A stretch of DNA of 64,000 bases from Glossina fuscipes (lineage: Eukaryota > Arthropoda > Insecta > Diptera > Glossinidae): assembly GCF_014805625.2 (NCBI RefSeq), contig NW_023998493.1, positions 1,784,082 through 1,848,081 on the forward strand. The letters are read 5' to 3'. Every line of letters starts with the position of its first letter. The stretch's first letter is position 1. Shown here piece after piece: positions 46,500 to 59,315 of the stretch. Both the position numbers and the translations under genes were made by a program. Below the pieces are notes generated by a model. It was not told where the DNA came from. It made no database searches and was given only the letters and a program-made list of their open reading frames with translations.

Positions 46500-47960
46500 A
46501 GACTGTTTAATACGATTTTATATGCTTTCGACGTTGTACGCACAAGGGCTTAAGATAGGACCAGATTTTATTATATCGATCGATTCAGAATCTTAGTCTG
46601 AATTGATCTAATAGTTTCTATCCGTCTGATATCTGTCCATGCAAATTTGTGTTGGCAAGAACTTAAACTGAATATTTACACGATCTTTAATGTGAAACCA
46701 GTTTTGAACATTCTGTCTTGCTTGCCTAATGATAAACAAGCATAAAACCTCGAAAACGTGAAAAAAATGAAATTTAATTGCTCGTAACTTTATGTGGGCT
46801 TGGCTGATTGGTTCCATTTTACTACCTAGAGAGTAAAGTGTCTCGTAAAGCAAATCTGAAAGGTTTCAGCCTTCCGACTTAAATAATTTCCGGGTAACGA
46901 GCGAAATTCCAAAAATTTTTGTTAAAAAAAAACGGAGTTGATTTCAGTGCCCTTCTGCTCCGACCAATTTGATCTGTTTATAATACCAACCTGCGTGCAG
47001 AGGTTACTAATGTTTCTACCAAATTTGAAGTCGATATCGTCACACATAGGCTGGCAGACACGTAGACAAATGGAAACGCAAACGGGCAGATAGGGCTAAC
47101 TCAACTCGGAATTTCACACTGATCAAGAATGTATATACTTTAGAGGGTCTCTGAGGCTGTATTTTGTGTTTCACATACATTATGGGAAAAAACAAAATGA
47201 GTGTAGTTCATCTTACAGTGGTGGCTATAAAAAAAGGAAAAAACTAAAATTTTCCATTATACAATATTGAGCAGACGTGGATAATATTATTTATTATTGT
47301 GGTTTGTTGAGTTTTGAGCAAAAAGCGCAGGAAGCAAAGGTGTTGGCAATTTTTGTTGCACTGCAGGCGTGGCCCCGGTTTAGGCCATTTTTAAATTCCT
47401 TAAGAAATCCGATTGCGATGTCTTCATTTTTGGGAATGGCAGAATCTTTATCACAGATACTACACAGATGGGCAGACGGACAGCTGCGGAGACGGACACT
47501 CTAATGTGAATTCCTAATTCGATACTGGTCAAGAATATTTTTGAACTTGATTCTGGGTGTTATAAAAGTTTTGACAAAAAATGGAAATTTGATAGACTAT
47601 TGTAATCGATAGGCTTAGTCAATGTTATCCATTTTTGTGTAGGTATTATACCGTCAGCATCATCCATACGTTTAAATGCTTAAGAGTTTCTCTACTGGAG
47701 TTCGTGAATAATGGGCAAAAAACCAATTTTTTTCGCCTTGGAAAGCAGAGGTATCCTCCCTTTAGGTGGTATTGTAGACGTGTTTTTCCATCGAATCTCC
47801 TTTTTTGAGTACCAACTTGGGTCCAAGGACTTCTAATGTTTTTCATAAATTTGAAGCCGATTGCTATATTTTTGCGACCAAGAGAATGTCTTCAACAGAC
47901 ATTACACATATGGACAATCTGACATACTTAAATCGAGTCAGTATTTGACGCCGATCAAGA
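46500..47960 (-). repeat. Cluster of family A copies, inverted
   Basis: At least three partial units read on the minus strand. The first ends near CATCTTACAGTGGTGGCTA (47208-47226); a second runs to about 47560; a third covers about 47680-47960 with GTACCAACTTGGGTCCAAGG and the ACATACTTAAATCGAGTCAG phrase. A family B piece (ATATCGATCGATTCAGAATC) is fused at about 46570. Frames inside are repeat sequence. Confidence 0.7.
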
Positions 47961-49150
47961 ATATGCCTTTTATTTGTTTTGCAAATGTTTTGCCAAAAGT
48001 GATATATATCTCTCGCCGTGCGGTAGTGAGTCTAAAAATAGGTACAATGCTATCCCCACAGAGTCTTCTTAAAATCTTCACTACAATAATTACGATCAAT
48101 CGAAACGTTTCCCAATTCTTAAAGGCTATCTGCATATTAGTGTAGGTATGTTAATGCAGAAATTTTTGTAATGTTTTTGTAATGTTTTTTTATTTCCCTT
48201 TTCTCATGCACCAATTTCGGTTCGTGTTTTTGCTAAAGAAAAAAACCGGTTAACGAACTAAATATTTACTTGTTTCTTTAAGCGAAGTTGTTATAAACGA
48301 CTTACCAATGAGCCTATCCTATGAAAGGAAATTAAGAATTTCTTAAAGTTTTCATGCTTCTCTGGTCAAAGTGCACTCACTCATTCTCGAAAGCTTTGGA
48401 TAAAAAGTTGTAATTTTACGCTTCATTGGCTGCAAAATTTCATTGAAACGTAATAAAATGAAAGTAAGCAAAACTTAATAAAAATAACGGGTGGGAAGGA
48501 ATGTTGACGATATTTGCACGCAGCTAGCTTTTTGCAGCGAATTTTAAATAAATACTTATATGATTTCAAAACTAAAATACGTTACACCAACTAAATTATT
48601 GACCGTACATATTTTGGACGCTTCGGTATTTTTGTCTTGACTTATATGACTTCAAAAATTTTTCTAATCGATAAACGAAAAACATAGCCATATCTAATCA
48701 GTGCTTCAAACCCTAACAGAATGGATCATAAATATGTTATCGGTGCTCCGATTCTTCTCCTTAAATACTAGAAAGAAAAGTTATTATGTTCATATTTGTT
48801 GTAAGGGTTATTAAAAGAAGTAATTCAATCTCATTTTCATTTCGATTTATTTGTTAGCTTAAGTATATGTGTGGCAAAATTCAAAGTTTCCTAAAGACTT
48901 GAAGGATCTCCAAATGTTGGAATTATTACCAAAGACACTGTTTCCAAGTGTATAGTCCACGTTGCTATTAAACACGAAAATGACAGTTAAACACAATTAG
49001 TTTAAATGCTTAACAGAATCGCTTTCATATAATTTCTGTAAACTTAATCGACAAACTTGTAAGAAATGTCTATTGTTTTTTATAATTTTTGAAATGCTAA
49101 TACATAAAATATATACATACATAAATAAAATATAAGATCCAGAAGACTCT
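47961..49150. other. Intergenic region without recognised gene
   Basis: AT-rich sequence with only short frames. No known repeat or transposon protein noted. Confidence 0.5.
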
Positions 49151-49159
49151 TCTACTCAC

Positions 49160-49314
49160 CGACGATAAAGGTAAAGGTAAAGGCATAATATTTACAAATC
49201 GGACCAACTGTGGGCGGTCGCCATTCCCCATGTTTTTCGCCATTTCTTTCTGACCATCATCGTGTTGTAGTTGTTCGGCATGTTTAGAAGATTTGAACGA
49301 GAACTTGGCGTAAA
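49160..49314 (-). other. Isolated exon-like frame of unknown gene
   Basis: A 155-bp open block on the minus strand is bounded by AAATTTAG (acceptor, just above 49314) and a strong donor GTGAGT at 49159. It reads YAKFSFKSSKHAEQLQHDDG, then QKEMAKNMGNGDRPQLVRFV and NIMPLPLPLSS. Its codons are richer in G and C than the flanks. Length is 51 codons plus 2 bases, so it would be an asymmetric exon. I do not recognise the protein and see no partner exons within several kb. It could be part of a gene with very long introns that reaches outside the window. Confidence 0.4.
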
Positions 49315-49914
49315 CTAAATTTTTATTTTTCTCTCTAACAAGCGGGTTGCTACTTACAAAGTATATGAATGTAAGTGTGTATGTAAGATTGCGAATCAAC
49401 GTGCACCATGTCCCTGTCTACAATATAACAGATCACTGTAAGGATCACTACATAGCTTTGTTACAAAATCACATACAAACACACATGTCACAAACGTCTT
49501 GTAAATTCGGTGGTTCGTTAGTCATTGGCTGCAACTGACCAATCGTCGCTCAATTTTTCCATGTAATTTAAGCAAAAATACTATTTCCAAATAAATTTTG
49601 TAAATTTCGGTGTAAGTACTTAGACCTTCCATTGAAACCGAAGTCGATAGGATTGACTGCATAAAATATTTCCACTGAGTTTCGCACCAAAGACGTATTT
49701 TAGGGAATCCTCGCATAGAAATTGGGTAAATTATAAACCTTTGTTGCAATACTTTGAATTGAAAGCATGTGAAAATTCTGCAAACATAACGGGAGTTTTT
49801 ATAAATTAAAACGTTATTTACTATATCGCATCTTGCGTTAGTAGAATATTCGCAAGAGGTACAGGGAGTATTAGTTTGTGCTAAAACAACTTGAAATAGA
49901 CTCACTTGTTATTA

Positions 49915-50300
49915 CACCGCTTGTCGGTCCGTCTGTCCAATTGTTTACCCGTCTGCCTGATGCCCATGCATGTGTTTTTGTGTTGAGCCTGCAGGTCATA
50001 ATTTTCTAGACATGTCTGACGTGGCTTGGCCAAAGCGCGAATCCTATTGAAAATGAATTGGATGAGACTATTCTTCGACCACGCTTCTTATTTTTCGCGT
50101 CTTATTTTTAAAAGTGGTTATATGAAAACTGTAGTGTAAGTTTCAGAATTTCACGATAAACATTGCTGAGCAATAGCACGACGGCATTCGAAATTGTTGT
50201 GAAAACTTTGGGTCGGGTAGGGTAACTTTTTGAAACCCTTGCCATATAATCGTTCACGGAAGCTGAGTGTTCATACCGTGAAAAGACCTAACTTTTAGTA
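49915..50300 (+). repeat. Dispersed repeat family B copy
   Basis: CGGTCCGTCTGTCCAATTG, then GTGTTGAGCCTGCAGGTCAT, CTTGGCCAAAGCGCGAATCC and TATTGAAAATGAATTGG, in the same order as the 51.7 kb copy. Confidence 0.5.
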
Positions 50301-51690
50301 TTTCGTGATGGAAATTCCTTCGTAATGAGAATAATTTATAAGACCTAATCTTTGCACCAAGTGGGCTTAATTTTTCGATCCCCAGCCATAAAAAAGTTCT
50401 AATGAAAAATAAACCTTTTCCCGTACAACCTTTATCAAAAAAATGATGAAATTGGTCCGTAGTGAAATTCGGATTTCATAGGTCCACCTTTTAGATCGCA
50501 TCGTATAAGTAAAGTAAGTCTGCCTAATTTGGACCACATTAACGTTTGAGTATCCTCCGATATAATGACTTCCATGAAAGTTACGCATTTACATGAAAAT
50601 AATTTATAATCTTTGGTTTATTGTCATAAAAATGAATGAATGAATGACTATATTAGGCGAAGTGGTGTGATAATCGGCCTTGCCCGACATGGAATGCGTA
50701 CTTATTTTAAAAATACATATGAATAAACATCAACAATAATTTGTTGTTGTAAAATGAGGGCTGAATGATGAAGTTGAGAAAAATTGGTTATAGTTTAGAG
50801 TCCGTAATTAACCATTGTCTTGGGTGCTTTTGTACCAAATTAAGAGTGTAAGCTGCACAAAAGCTAAAATTAAAATTGAAAACAACAATGAAAAACTTTA
50901 TTCTTGTTAGATCGAATATTTTAATACCCTCCTTTTGTATGTTATTATTGCCTCTAATAAAATAAATTTTAAGTTAAAAAAACATAAGTGGAAGAAAAGG
51001 AAATTCTTCGTACATAACTTTGCCTGAATGCATGAAACAAACTATAGTTTCGTGTTGATTAACCTATTGCAGCAAGATGACCTGAACCGATCATAACATT
51101 TGTATACCTATTTAAGTTAGGTGCATAAAAAAACAGGTGTAGAAAACACAAAATCTTCAAGCAGTCTTAAAATCAAAAGACAAACAGTGGTAAGGGTAGG
51201 CGACCAATATTTGAGATGTTCGCAAAACGGAAGGTTATGGGTTATGGTTTTTTGAGGGAAAAACAATGATTTACGTAGAATAAATTGAAAAAAGGAAATC
51301 GTGACGTTAGTAGAGAGGCGGTCAGAATCTGGGAGGATTGCGTGACAAATATTTGACAGCTCTAATAGGCCGCCTGTGGTTGGCTTAACAGTGCAGACGA
51401 AATCACTTGTATACCACAAAAGAACAATGCAAATGAAGACAATAGTTTCCCGCTACACACAAAGCATATGTTAAGCAAAATTCTTCAACACAGATTTTTT
51501 CGAGCGTTACCATAAATATATGTGAAAAAGCTTTTCACAAGACTTAAGTAAAAAAGTATTGAATTATTTTCCGTAAATATGTTGAAAAGAAAGAAAGATA
51601 ATAGCAAAAGTCCTTTAAATAAAAACGGAAATGGAATAATTACAAACAATAGGAGGTCTCTACTAATGCTCTATGAATCTTGTTGAGATG
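50301..51690. other. Intergenic region without recognised gene
   Basis: Diverged repeat-like sequence near its left end, then AT-rich DNA. A 100-codon minus frame at 51419-51117 could not be assigned and shows no splice context. Confidence 0.45.
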
Positions 51691-51734
51691 ATTGAGATCT
51701 TTGGTACATGGCATATTCAGTTTGCGCGAACGTG

Positions 51735-52330
51735 TGCAATATCCGGAAGGACTTAAAGTAGGCCCACCTTTAATTATACCGATCGATTTAGAAAATAATT
51801 TTCATTTTAGTTTGTCGGCTCGTCCGATGTCTGTCCATGTGCCTTGTGTTCTATTGTGTGCTATTTTTAAAGTGTTCTGACGAAACTTGGTGCACTGACA
51901 TGCTTTGGCCGAAGGAAAAGCTCTATTGAAAATTAACTAACGCCTTATTTTGAAAAGTCGTGGCATGAGATAAAATTTCAATTTTCAAAATTTCTCAATT
52001 TCAGCATTCAGCACATTGTTGCGAAAGATTTTGATCGAATGGGGCAATTTTTTGAAGCCGTTCGATGTAACCCTTCCCACGAAAACTCATTTTTGATGGG
52101 GTAAAAAGTCTAATTTTCAATATTTCACTGCGAATATCATTGGTTCACAATAATAATTAAACATAGGAATTAACTTTACCGAATGTGGATCACTTAGGTC
52201 TATTTCTTGGTTATGAAATCATTAAATGAAAATTATGTCATAGCGTTAACTTAGAAAACAAAAAAATAACCTTAGCGAGCTTGGACCGCATAAGTCTATT
52301 GTTTAGATCCCAGCATATATAGGGATTTTC
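51735..52330 (+). repeat. Dispersed repeat family B copy
   Basis: TTATACCGATCGATTTAG, CGTCCGATGTCTGTCCATGT, TGTGTTCTATTGTGTGC, TGCTTTGGCCGAAGG and TATTGAAAATTAACT follow the family B order. This is the longest copy of that family here. Confidence 0.5.
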
Positions 52331-54950
52331 AAGAAAGCAAACCCTTATATGGTGACAAAGTTCAATCTGTAATATAATCAGACCTTAGACAAGTACATTA
52401 CGTTTGCTAAATTTGCACTAAGTCAGGTGAGGTTTGGTGCACCTTCCTTTCCTTATTAAGTAAGGAAAATTCTACCGAAAGGGGGACAAAGTTCGCCTTT
52501 AATATGTTTCTGAAATTAACCACATTACCAAAAAGTCATGGAATTATTTCTTCGGCGGATCACTCTTAAGTGAATGATATGGCTCAGAGATTTCTTTGGC
52601 CAGTTTTAGTAAGTAATCTATGGTCTTATTATTTCTTAGGTAGGTTTTTAAGGAGGAGTTGAGATGCTTTACTGGCAGGATCTGCGACTACCTGCTGAAA
52701 TTTTCATTCCAGGTACAAGCGAACCAAACTCTGAAAAATGTGCGGTCAAATTTATCTCCTAGCACAGACATACCAACGGAGGGATATATGTTAACAACTA
52801 CGTGCGTATAAGTGTCGATTTCAACTGCTAGGCTTAAACCGACATTGGTGAAAGACTGCAGATCTTGGATCTCGTAATGATTCGGCTAACAACGGCAACA
52901 GAAACGGAAAACGATTGTTACGTTTTTTTTTGAAAATCACATACCTTGCTTTATCATTTTCTATTTTTGGTGTCCGTTGATAATTTATAATCGTGCTCTG
53001 TCACTGCGGAACGATTTTTGGAATGTCTATGTCAAATTTCACTTACTTGCCTTAATTTTTTTTCTTCATTTTGAATATGACCTATTTATCAACGGATGGC
53101 CCCTATATGGTAACGGTCAGAAAGAAGTGAGGATAGAGGGACAAATAGAATGACGAGCGCAGCCTAGTGGATGTTTGCGCCCTGAGCTACGACCACAATA
53201 ATCCCTACCGTACTAAGATTAGAACTCGTAAGCACTGACTTGGCTGCCGAGATTCTTATCTACTCTAATACTCGACGGATATTTGGCGACTGTTGTAAGT
53301 CGGTTAAAGTTATGGACGAAATTGGGCCTTATTGTCGCAAATAGGTATAAATGTCCGTAGTTCTGATGTTGAAAAAATATAAATGCGATCTCGGATTTTC
53401 CTCGTTAATAGTGACGAGTAAACGGTAGCGTAATTGTCGAATAGTGATTCTCTTACACTTTTTGCTGTATTAAAAAAACCTTTTGTCAACTATTTTACGA
53501 ACTGTTATTAACTTTTGTTTGGATCGCGTAAATAATGAATAAATCATGACTTCATGGACAGAAAATACTATTGAGTGGTGATATGGCGGATGATAACATA
53601 AAAATGGTTGCATTACACATAATTTTGTTTTTCTGCCCTTCATAGTCAACCGCATCGATTGAAATCCTTTTAGGAGAATAATGTCGGAAAAATTTATGTT
53701 ACAATTTGTAAACATGAAACAGTTTGATTTATAATAATGTGACCACACAAACGCATGCCTTGCATTCAACCATAAAACGAACGTTGACGCACGTTAATAC
53801 CTACGTTTAATAAAATATTTATGCTCCGTTTATGTGCAAAATAAATTTAAAAAATGACTTCTATTTTGATTTCGCAATCGACACGCATTTCTGGTGTATT
53901 TGACAAAATGTATGCGAATGTGTTGACATGTTTTGTTAGGTTTTTAATTAAATATTTACTTTTTTTGTTCATTTTAAAATTAATTAGAATGTGTTGACTC
54001 TGACAGTTAAAGTCAACTAACTATGCAAGAATTAATTTATTTGTTAAACAAAATATGAAATGACAGCAAAACTTTCCATTTGAATGCATTCAGCATTCAG
54101 TTAACGTATACGACGGGTGGGAATTACTATTTCAATGACGCTTTATTTCATGTTCATTCGATGTGTGTTAGTGGCACTGTTGAAAGCTTTGCGCAAAACG
54201 TTTCATTTACTTTGATTAGAGATGAAAAGAGAGATAACCCTATGTGCATGTATGTACACATATACATGCATTGATTTATTATTTCTTTGGGGAAATCACG
54301 GGAAAATATTCGATTTCATTGATAACGTGAGGAAAACAAATCGCAAGGAAATGTGTTTAATAAATATTTTTATACTTAACCGGTGGGATTAAATTGTGAT
54401 AATTTCGCCGATCCTACTTTTTTGCTAAATCGTATTAAAGACTAATCTGACTACAACTGCTTCTCAGAAGATCTCTTAAACGTGTGGCACATCTACATAC
54501 ACTCAGTATAATTATGTAAATAATATTAAGTTCTAATTTGGTTGAATAATTTGTGGAAGAGGATTTTTAGAATTTTATATAGAATTATATTTGGTGCTTG
54601 CATGTATTTTGATCATTTTTTCACTTGGAAAAGCTGTTACAACACATATCAATCAAAATATTTCTCATTATTTTCCAGAGCATTTTCCCATCTTTCTGGC
54701 AACACAGCGACACAGCGGCGAAAGAAGGATATTAGTTTGGCAGCCAACCATTCATCGAATCATTTTCCATCGATCTGAATAAAACGTAATCAGCAGGCGC
54801 TGTATCTGGCGAAAACGCTGTGTGCGTTAGAACTTCCTATTTGAGCTGCAACGGTGTGTTCTTGACAATTATTGCAATGTGTTGTCATGCAAGACGAGAA
54901 GTTTGCATCTGTTTGTATCTATCCCTAATGAATCATGTTCTGAAAATATT
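52331..54950. other. Intergenic region without recognised gene
   Basis: Repeat-like to about 53000, then AT-rich. A 99-codon minus frame (53769-53470) and plus frames at 54080-54782 have no recognisable features. Confidence 0.5.
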
Positions 54951-54954
54951 TCTA

Positions 54955-56620
54955 AGAATAGTTCCGCAAAGACTCTACTGTAAATCCGATTCCTCGCATG
55001 GCCGTTTGGTTTCCGGAAAGGCATTGGAGCCAGAGAAGCTTTATTCCGTATTCAGGTTCTAGCCCAGAATTGTAGAGATGTGCATATTTATAGATTATGG
55101 AAAAGCGTTTGACAAAGTACAGCGTAAGAAATTAAAAGATATCCTGGAAGAATAGGAAGGAAGGAAATTATATTCGTATAAGCAGACGGGCTTGCCAAGT
55201 GTGTGTATTGTTTCCTCTTCTTTTTGACGATTACTCTGAGGAAAACTTTCAAGAGGCTATTCAAACGATCGAAGCAGGCATTAAGCCCAAAGGACAATTC
55301 ATCAATAACATCCGATATGCGGATGATGCGACTATCCTGACAAGGAATATGCAGGATTTGCAGACGGTGATTCAAGCTGTAAATGAGCAAAAAAACAGCT
55401 TTGGGTGAAACTTAAATATTAACAATAAATAAATTTATAATCGTAAACAGAGCGAAAACCATATATGCAAATGCCACTCTATCAATAAATAGCCAAAATG
55501 CACAAAATGCAGGGAGGGTTTCCGAATTTGTATGCGTTGTATCCATGTCACACGAAGATTGGGACAGCGACATAGAAATAACGAGAAGAATAGAAATGGC
55601 TAAATTATCGTACATGAAATGTCAGGGATTTCTAGCAAGCCGGAAATTTACTTACTCCTTCGGCTTCGGTCGGTGCTCTTGTATCAGTTCAAAAGTAATT
55701 CTCGCTGTTTGCCATTAGGAATTTGGGATCCGTTTATCTCTTTGTGGCCTAACAAAAATAGGTTGCTTCTTAGCCTCACCGTCACTTGAGAAACGTAGAT
55801 TCTCTCTCTTGCTGTCTCCTTTTTAATTAAGTTAATTAATGGTGCTCTCGATCCGTCCACATTAGTTGGTGAGATAAGCTTTAATGTCCCTAACCGCTTT
55901 TCTAGGCACTTTATGTTTCTTAAGCTGAGTCACAAGTAAAACTGTTTAACCCGTTTAGAGTTGTTTGCAAAAATCTAAATAATATCGATCACTTAACCTC
56001 AATGTAGAATTCTTTAAAGTCTATCAAGTCAACATAGCTCAATACGCGCGATTTGCGTCATATGTCGTTTAAGTTTAACAGCTTATTAGGATTCGGAAAT
56101 TAATTGGTGTTGTTTACTGTGTTGGTTTCCAGGTCCTTGGATGTTTGCGATGTCTTAAGATTTCACTTGCAATATGGTTCTGTATTGGTTGAGGATGTGC
56201 CGCTTTATACTAGCTTTTAATATTAATTAGTGTAAGATTTACATCTAGGAATCTATTGAATTCGACTGTTAAGTTATTTCATTTGAGTTTAATGTGTAAG
56301 TAAATAAAGAAAAATTAAAAAGGAAAGGAAATACCGTGGGCAGCTTCCATGAAGTCCTGAAAAAAATAACCGTGAGCTATTAAAGTGTATTAAAAAAGGA
56401 CAAACTGCGTAATTTGGACACATGGTACTTGGAGAAAAATATGAATTCCTGCACTTAATAGTGGAAAGCCGCATCGAATAGAGTGCAGGCTTGGGAAGAA
56501 AACAAAAAATTGGGTTATGTAATATTCGAAATTGGGCAGGTCTGAGAACCATAGGCCAAATTATACACGCGGCAAGGAGCTGAGAAGATTTTTGGGCTTT
56601 TTTAGTACAGTATAACTTAG
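54955..56620 (+). mobile_element. L1/RTE-type non-LTR retrotransposon, split by a Jockey insertion
   Basis: Left part, in shifting frames: FGFRKGIGAREALFRIQVL, YEKAFDKVQ-like, CVLFPLLFDDYSEENFQEAI, then FINNIRYADDATILTRNMQD (catalytic YADD at about 55315) and SHEDWDSDIEITRRIEMAKL up to about 55640. After an inserted Jockey piece, the same element resumes at about 56330 with its C-terminal end (EVLKKI, FGHMVLGEKYEFLHLIVESR, RNWAGLRTIGQIIHAARS). Stops and frameshifts show it is dead. Clade not certain. Confidence 0.7.
55650..56318 (+). mobile_element. Jockey-like 3' part nested in the L1/RTE-type element
   Basis: Decayed pieces match the Jockey copies: SVQKQF-like, FAIRNLGS-like, SLEKRRF-like, then GEISFNVPNRFSRHFM-like and the 3' UTR (GAATTCGACTGTTAAG, GTGTAAGTAAATAAAG tail). 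It interrupts the other element between its reverse transcriptase and C-terminal end, so it inserted later. Confidence 0.7.
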
Positions 56621-57075
56621 GAATTATTATTATTAAAAATGTGATTACATGTATCCAGTGATGGGTAGGTAGTAAAAGAGTTAGCGAGTAAGGAGATGAT
56701 CAATATAAACTTATTCTACTACCCTGATTCCGTATTGTACTTTTTCTGGCATTTTCTGCAATTTAGATTCACTCCGGCATTCTCGGAATAAGTCATTTTT
56801 CATATATTATGACAATTGTTTTCTTCAACACAGCAGCACTCTAGATTGGAGTTAAGAGTGGAATGTGGGGAAGTTATGGATTCCGGGATAAATATTATTT
56901 ACAAAATCGTTAGTCTAATGTTAACTTATTTCTTTTAGGCTTTCCAGATTAAACTGAAGCTATACGTATTGAACTTGGTATTGATACGCAGCTGCACAGT
57001 GTATGGAAATTGGTAGAATTTTTTGAAAAAATAACTTATCCAGGCTACGTTTCACGCACCTTCGTCTTTACCTGC
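56621..57075. other. Spacer without recognised gene
   Basis: AT-rich; its right end may include the missing N-terminal side of the Tc1-type remnant that follows. Confidence 0.45.
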
Positions 57076-57079
57076 AAAG

Positions 57080-57560
57080 CTCTATATACTGGTTAAATGT
57101 TTCTATAAATACGGAAAATTATCGCTTTTGGGCTAAAGAACCAAGAGCATGTACCTCTTGGTAATTTAGTATGGTATACCAAATGAAAATGGGGTTGTAG
57201 TTGCCATTAATAAAGACCGCTATGAAAACATGACATTACTAACCATTTGTTGCAGAAACTAGATGATTTCGATTTGGACGGTATAAGGCCTTAACAAGAT
57301 GGTTCAACGTACACCTCGTGCCACAATTACTTTGTTGTGAATTGGTCACCAAGATCATGTGACATAACTTGGATTTTTCCTTTGGGTCTGGATTAAATCA
57401 TTGGCTTGCTTCACAAGCCATAAATACTCAATGCTCTTAAAAACTAGAACTATTCGCGTTATCATTGACATAAGTGTGGAAAAGGAAGCAAGAAGCGTTG
57501 GTATTGCGAATTTAAAACAAAATTTCTATAGGCTATCATTACCATTCAATTACTTTTAAA
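57080..57560 (+). mobile_element. Tc1/mariner-superfamily transposase remnant
   Basis: Frames read WLNVSINTENYRFWAKEPRA, then NGVVVAINKDRYENM, KLDDFDLDGI, QDGSTYTS (catalytic QQDGATCHT block) and VNWSPRSCDIT with FPLG (the CDLTPLDFFLWG block). The order matches the C-terminal catalytic half of a Tc1/mariner relative that differs from the mariners at 28 and 58 kb. Badly decayed; ends not found. Confidence 0.65.
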
Positions 57561-57954
57561 TAAAAATTTCTATCATCAATATGCAAAATAAAAAAGTCAC
57601 ATTCACATCTTATATCGTTTTGTTTGTATTTGAAATTAAACAAGATTCTCCTTCGCGAGTTCGTCCCGAATTTCAATGTAATCTAAAAAGTAAATGCATT
57701 TTACACAAGAGTATCTCTCAACCTTTTCGAAACAATGACATGCCATCAGGGGAGCAGTCAGTAACTCTAATGTTGAAATATTTCAAAAATTTCAAATTAA
57801 GATTATTGGTCTTGCTGTTAATGCTCTGTGGTTGGTTAGCAAGAAAACTATTCGCGTTGAACTGCGATTTTCATATATCAAAAATTCATTCAACGCCTGT
57901 TTTCAGTTCTTTTCTGGATATTTATTTTTCTACTCAATACTGAAGGATGGGCGT

Positions 57955-58275
57955 ATGCTTATTCTGCCATAATGTTTTCAAAACCCAAAAGAGACATTTA
58001 GAGACGCTACAATGCACATGTATTTACAATCAGCATGAAATTCTGAGTCGATCTATCCATGTCTGTTCGTATGTATGTTTGTGTTTCGTGTGTGGTTGAC
58101 ACTCGCCTGGTCGCAAATTTCGAGATATTGATTCCAAATTTTACAAGGATGTTGAATGCTTCCATGCGGACGTCGGTGTTGAAAATGGGCCAAATTAGTC
58201 AAGGGGCACTCCCACAGTAAACTGAACGCACCTCTGCTTTTTTAAGCAATCATTTGCGAATTTTTTCTCATTTCT
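57955..58275 (+). repeat. Dispersed repeat family A copy
   Basis: GGATGGGCGTATGCTTATTC, AAACCCAAAAGAGACATTTA, ATCAGCATGAAATTCTGAGT and TATCCATGTCTGTTCG, then GAAAATGGGCCAAATTAG near the end, in family order. Confidence 0.75.
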
Positions 58276-58289
58276 CAGAAATCAATGGG

Positions 58290-59315
58290 CACTTGCATGC
58301 TTTTTGATCAGCGACATTTATTGGGGAAAATGATAAAATAGTGCGAAGTATCAATTTACAGAAGGGTTAAATTCGATGATTTTCACCTTTCCCTATAACA
58401 GTTTTCCGTTTAGTGTTATTGAATTATTTTACGGGCACTAATAATGTAACGCTCAAAATCGTATCTTCACTTTCGATGTTCAATTTAAAAAAATCTGCTA
58501 CCAATCTGCAAACATTTTCAGAAACTTATAGTGATGTTGCTGCATCATGGCATGTCATGTACCGGTTTTGGTTCCAGCTGCTTAAAGGTGGTAATTTTGA
58601 TGTCAATGACAAACAGCTTAACAGTTTATCAACTATTTCTGGACGTTTACATCCGATGGGAAAAACCCGAAGAGAGGGAAAATGGCTACCATACGAATAG
58701 ACTGAAAGTGCCATTGCAAACCGTTTTATCGCGGTTTCATTGCTTGTTAGGCAAAAAAGGAATTTTCTGCGGAATATTTTGACTGGCGATGAAAAGTGGA
58801 TCTAGTACGATAATCCCAAGTGCAGAAAGTCATAGGTCAGCTCAGGGGGGTCATCCACATCAACACCGAAGCGGAATATTCATGACCAGTGTCGCTGTAT
58901 AAATGGCGGGATTAGCAAGGTGTAGTGTACTGCGAGATGCTAATACTGAATGAAAATCTTACTGCAATTGCCTGCTAACATCAATTGAACAAATTGAACG
59001 ATGTATTGTTACAAAAAAAAAATACCGTCAATAGCGGCTAATAGACGCAAGACCATTCTCTTCAATGACAACGCTCGGCAGCACGTTGCAAATATTGTCA
59101 AGGGCACTCTGTTGCAGCTCGGATGGGAAGTTCTGACGCACCCAAAGTACTCATCAGACACAACGTCTTGCGATTAACCCTCAAGAAGTGCCAAAATGTG
59201 TCGATGATTGGATCGCTGCCAAACCAATATTAACCAAACCAAAAGATGGGAAATTGAACAAATTTTTCTGAATAAATGCCTTTTTCTAATGAAAAAATGA
59301 TCAAAAAACATGCAC
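58290..59315 (+). mobile_element. mariner element, most complete copy
   Basis: From about 58479: FNLKKSATNLQTFSETYSDV, FWFQLLKGGNFDVNDKQL (N-terminal DNA-binding part), then EGKWLPYE, LLVRQKRNFLRNILTGDEKW (first catalytic-Asp block, at about 58785), YDNPKCRKS, STPKRNIHD, LNKLNDVLLQK, a poly-A expansion at about 59011-59021, NRRKTILFNDNARQHVANIV (second Asp block at about 59062-59091) and LLQLGWEVLTHPKYSS. The last Asp block is damaged. Several stops and frameshifts and a missing middle stretch make it inactive. Its leader matches the 28.2 kb copy. Confidence 0.8.
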
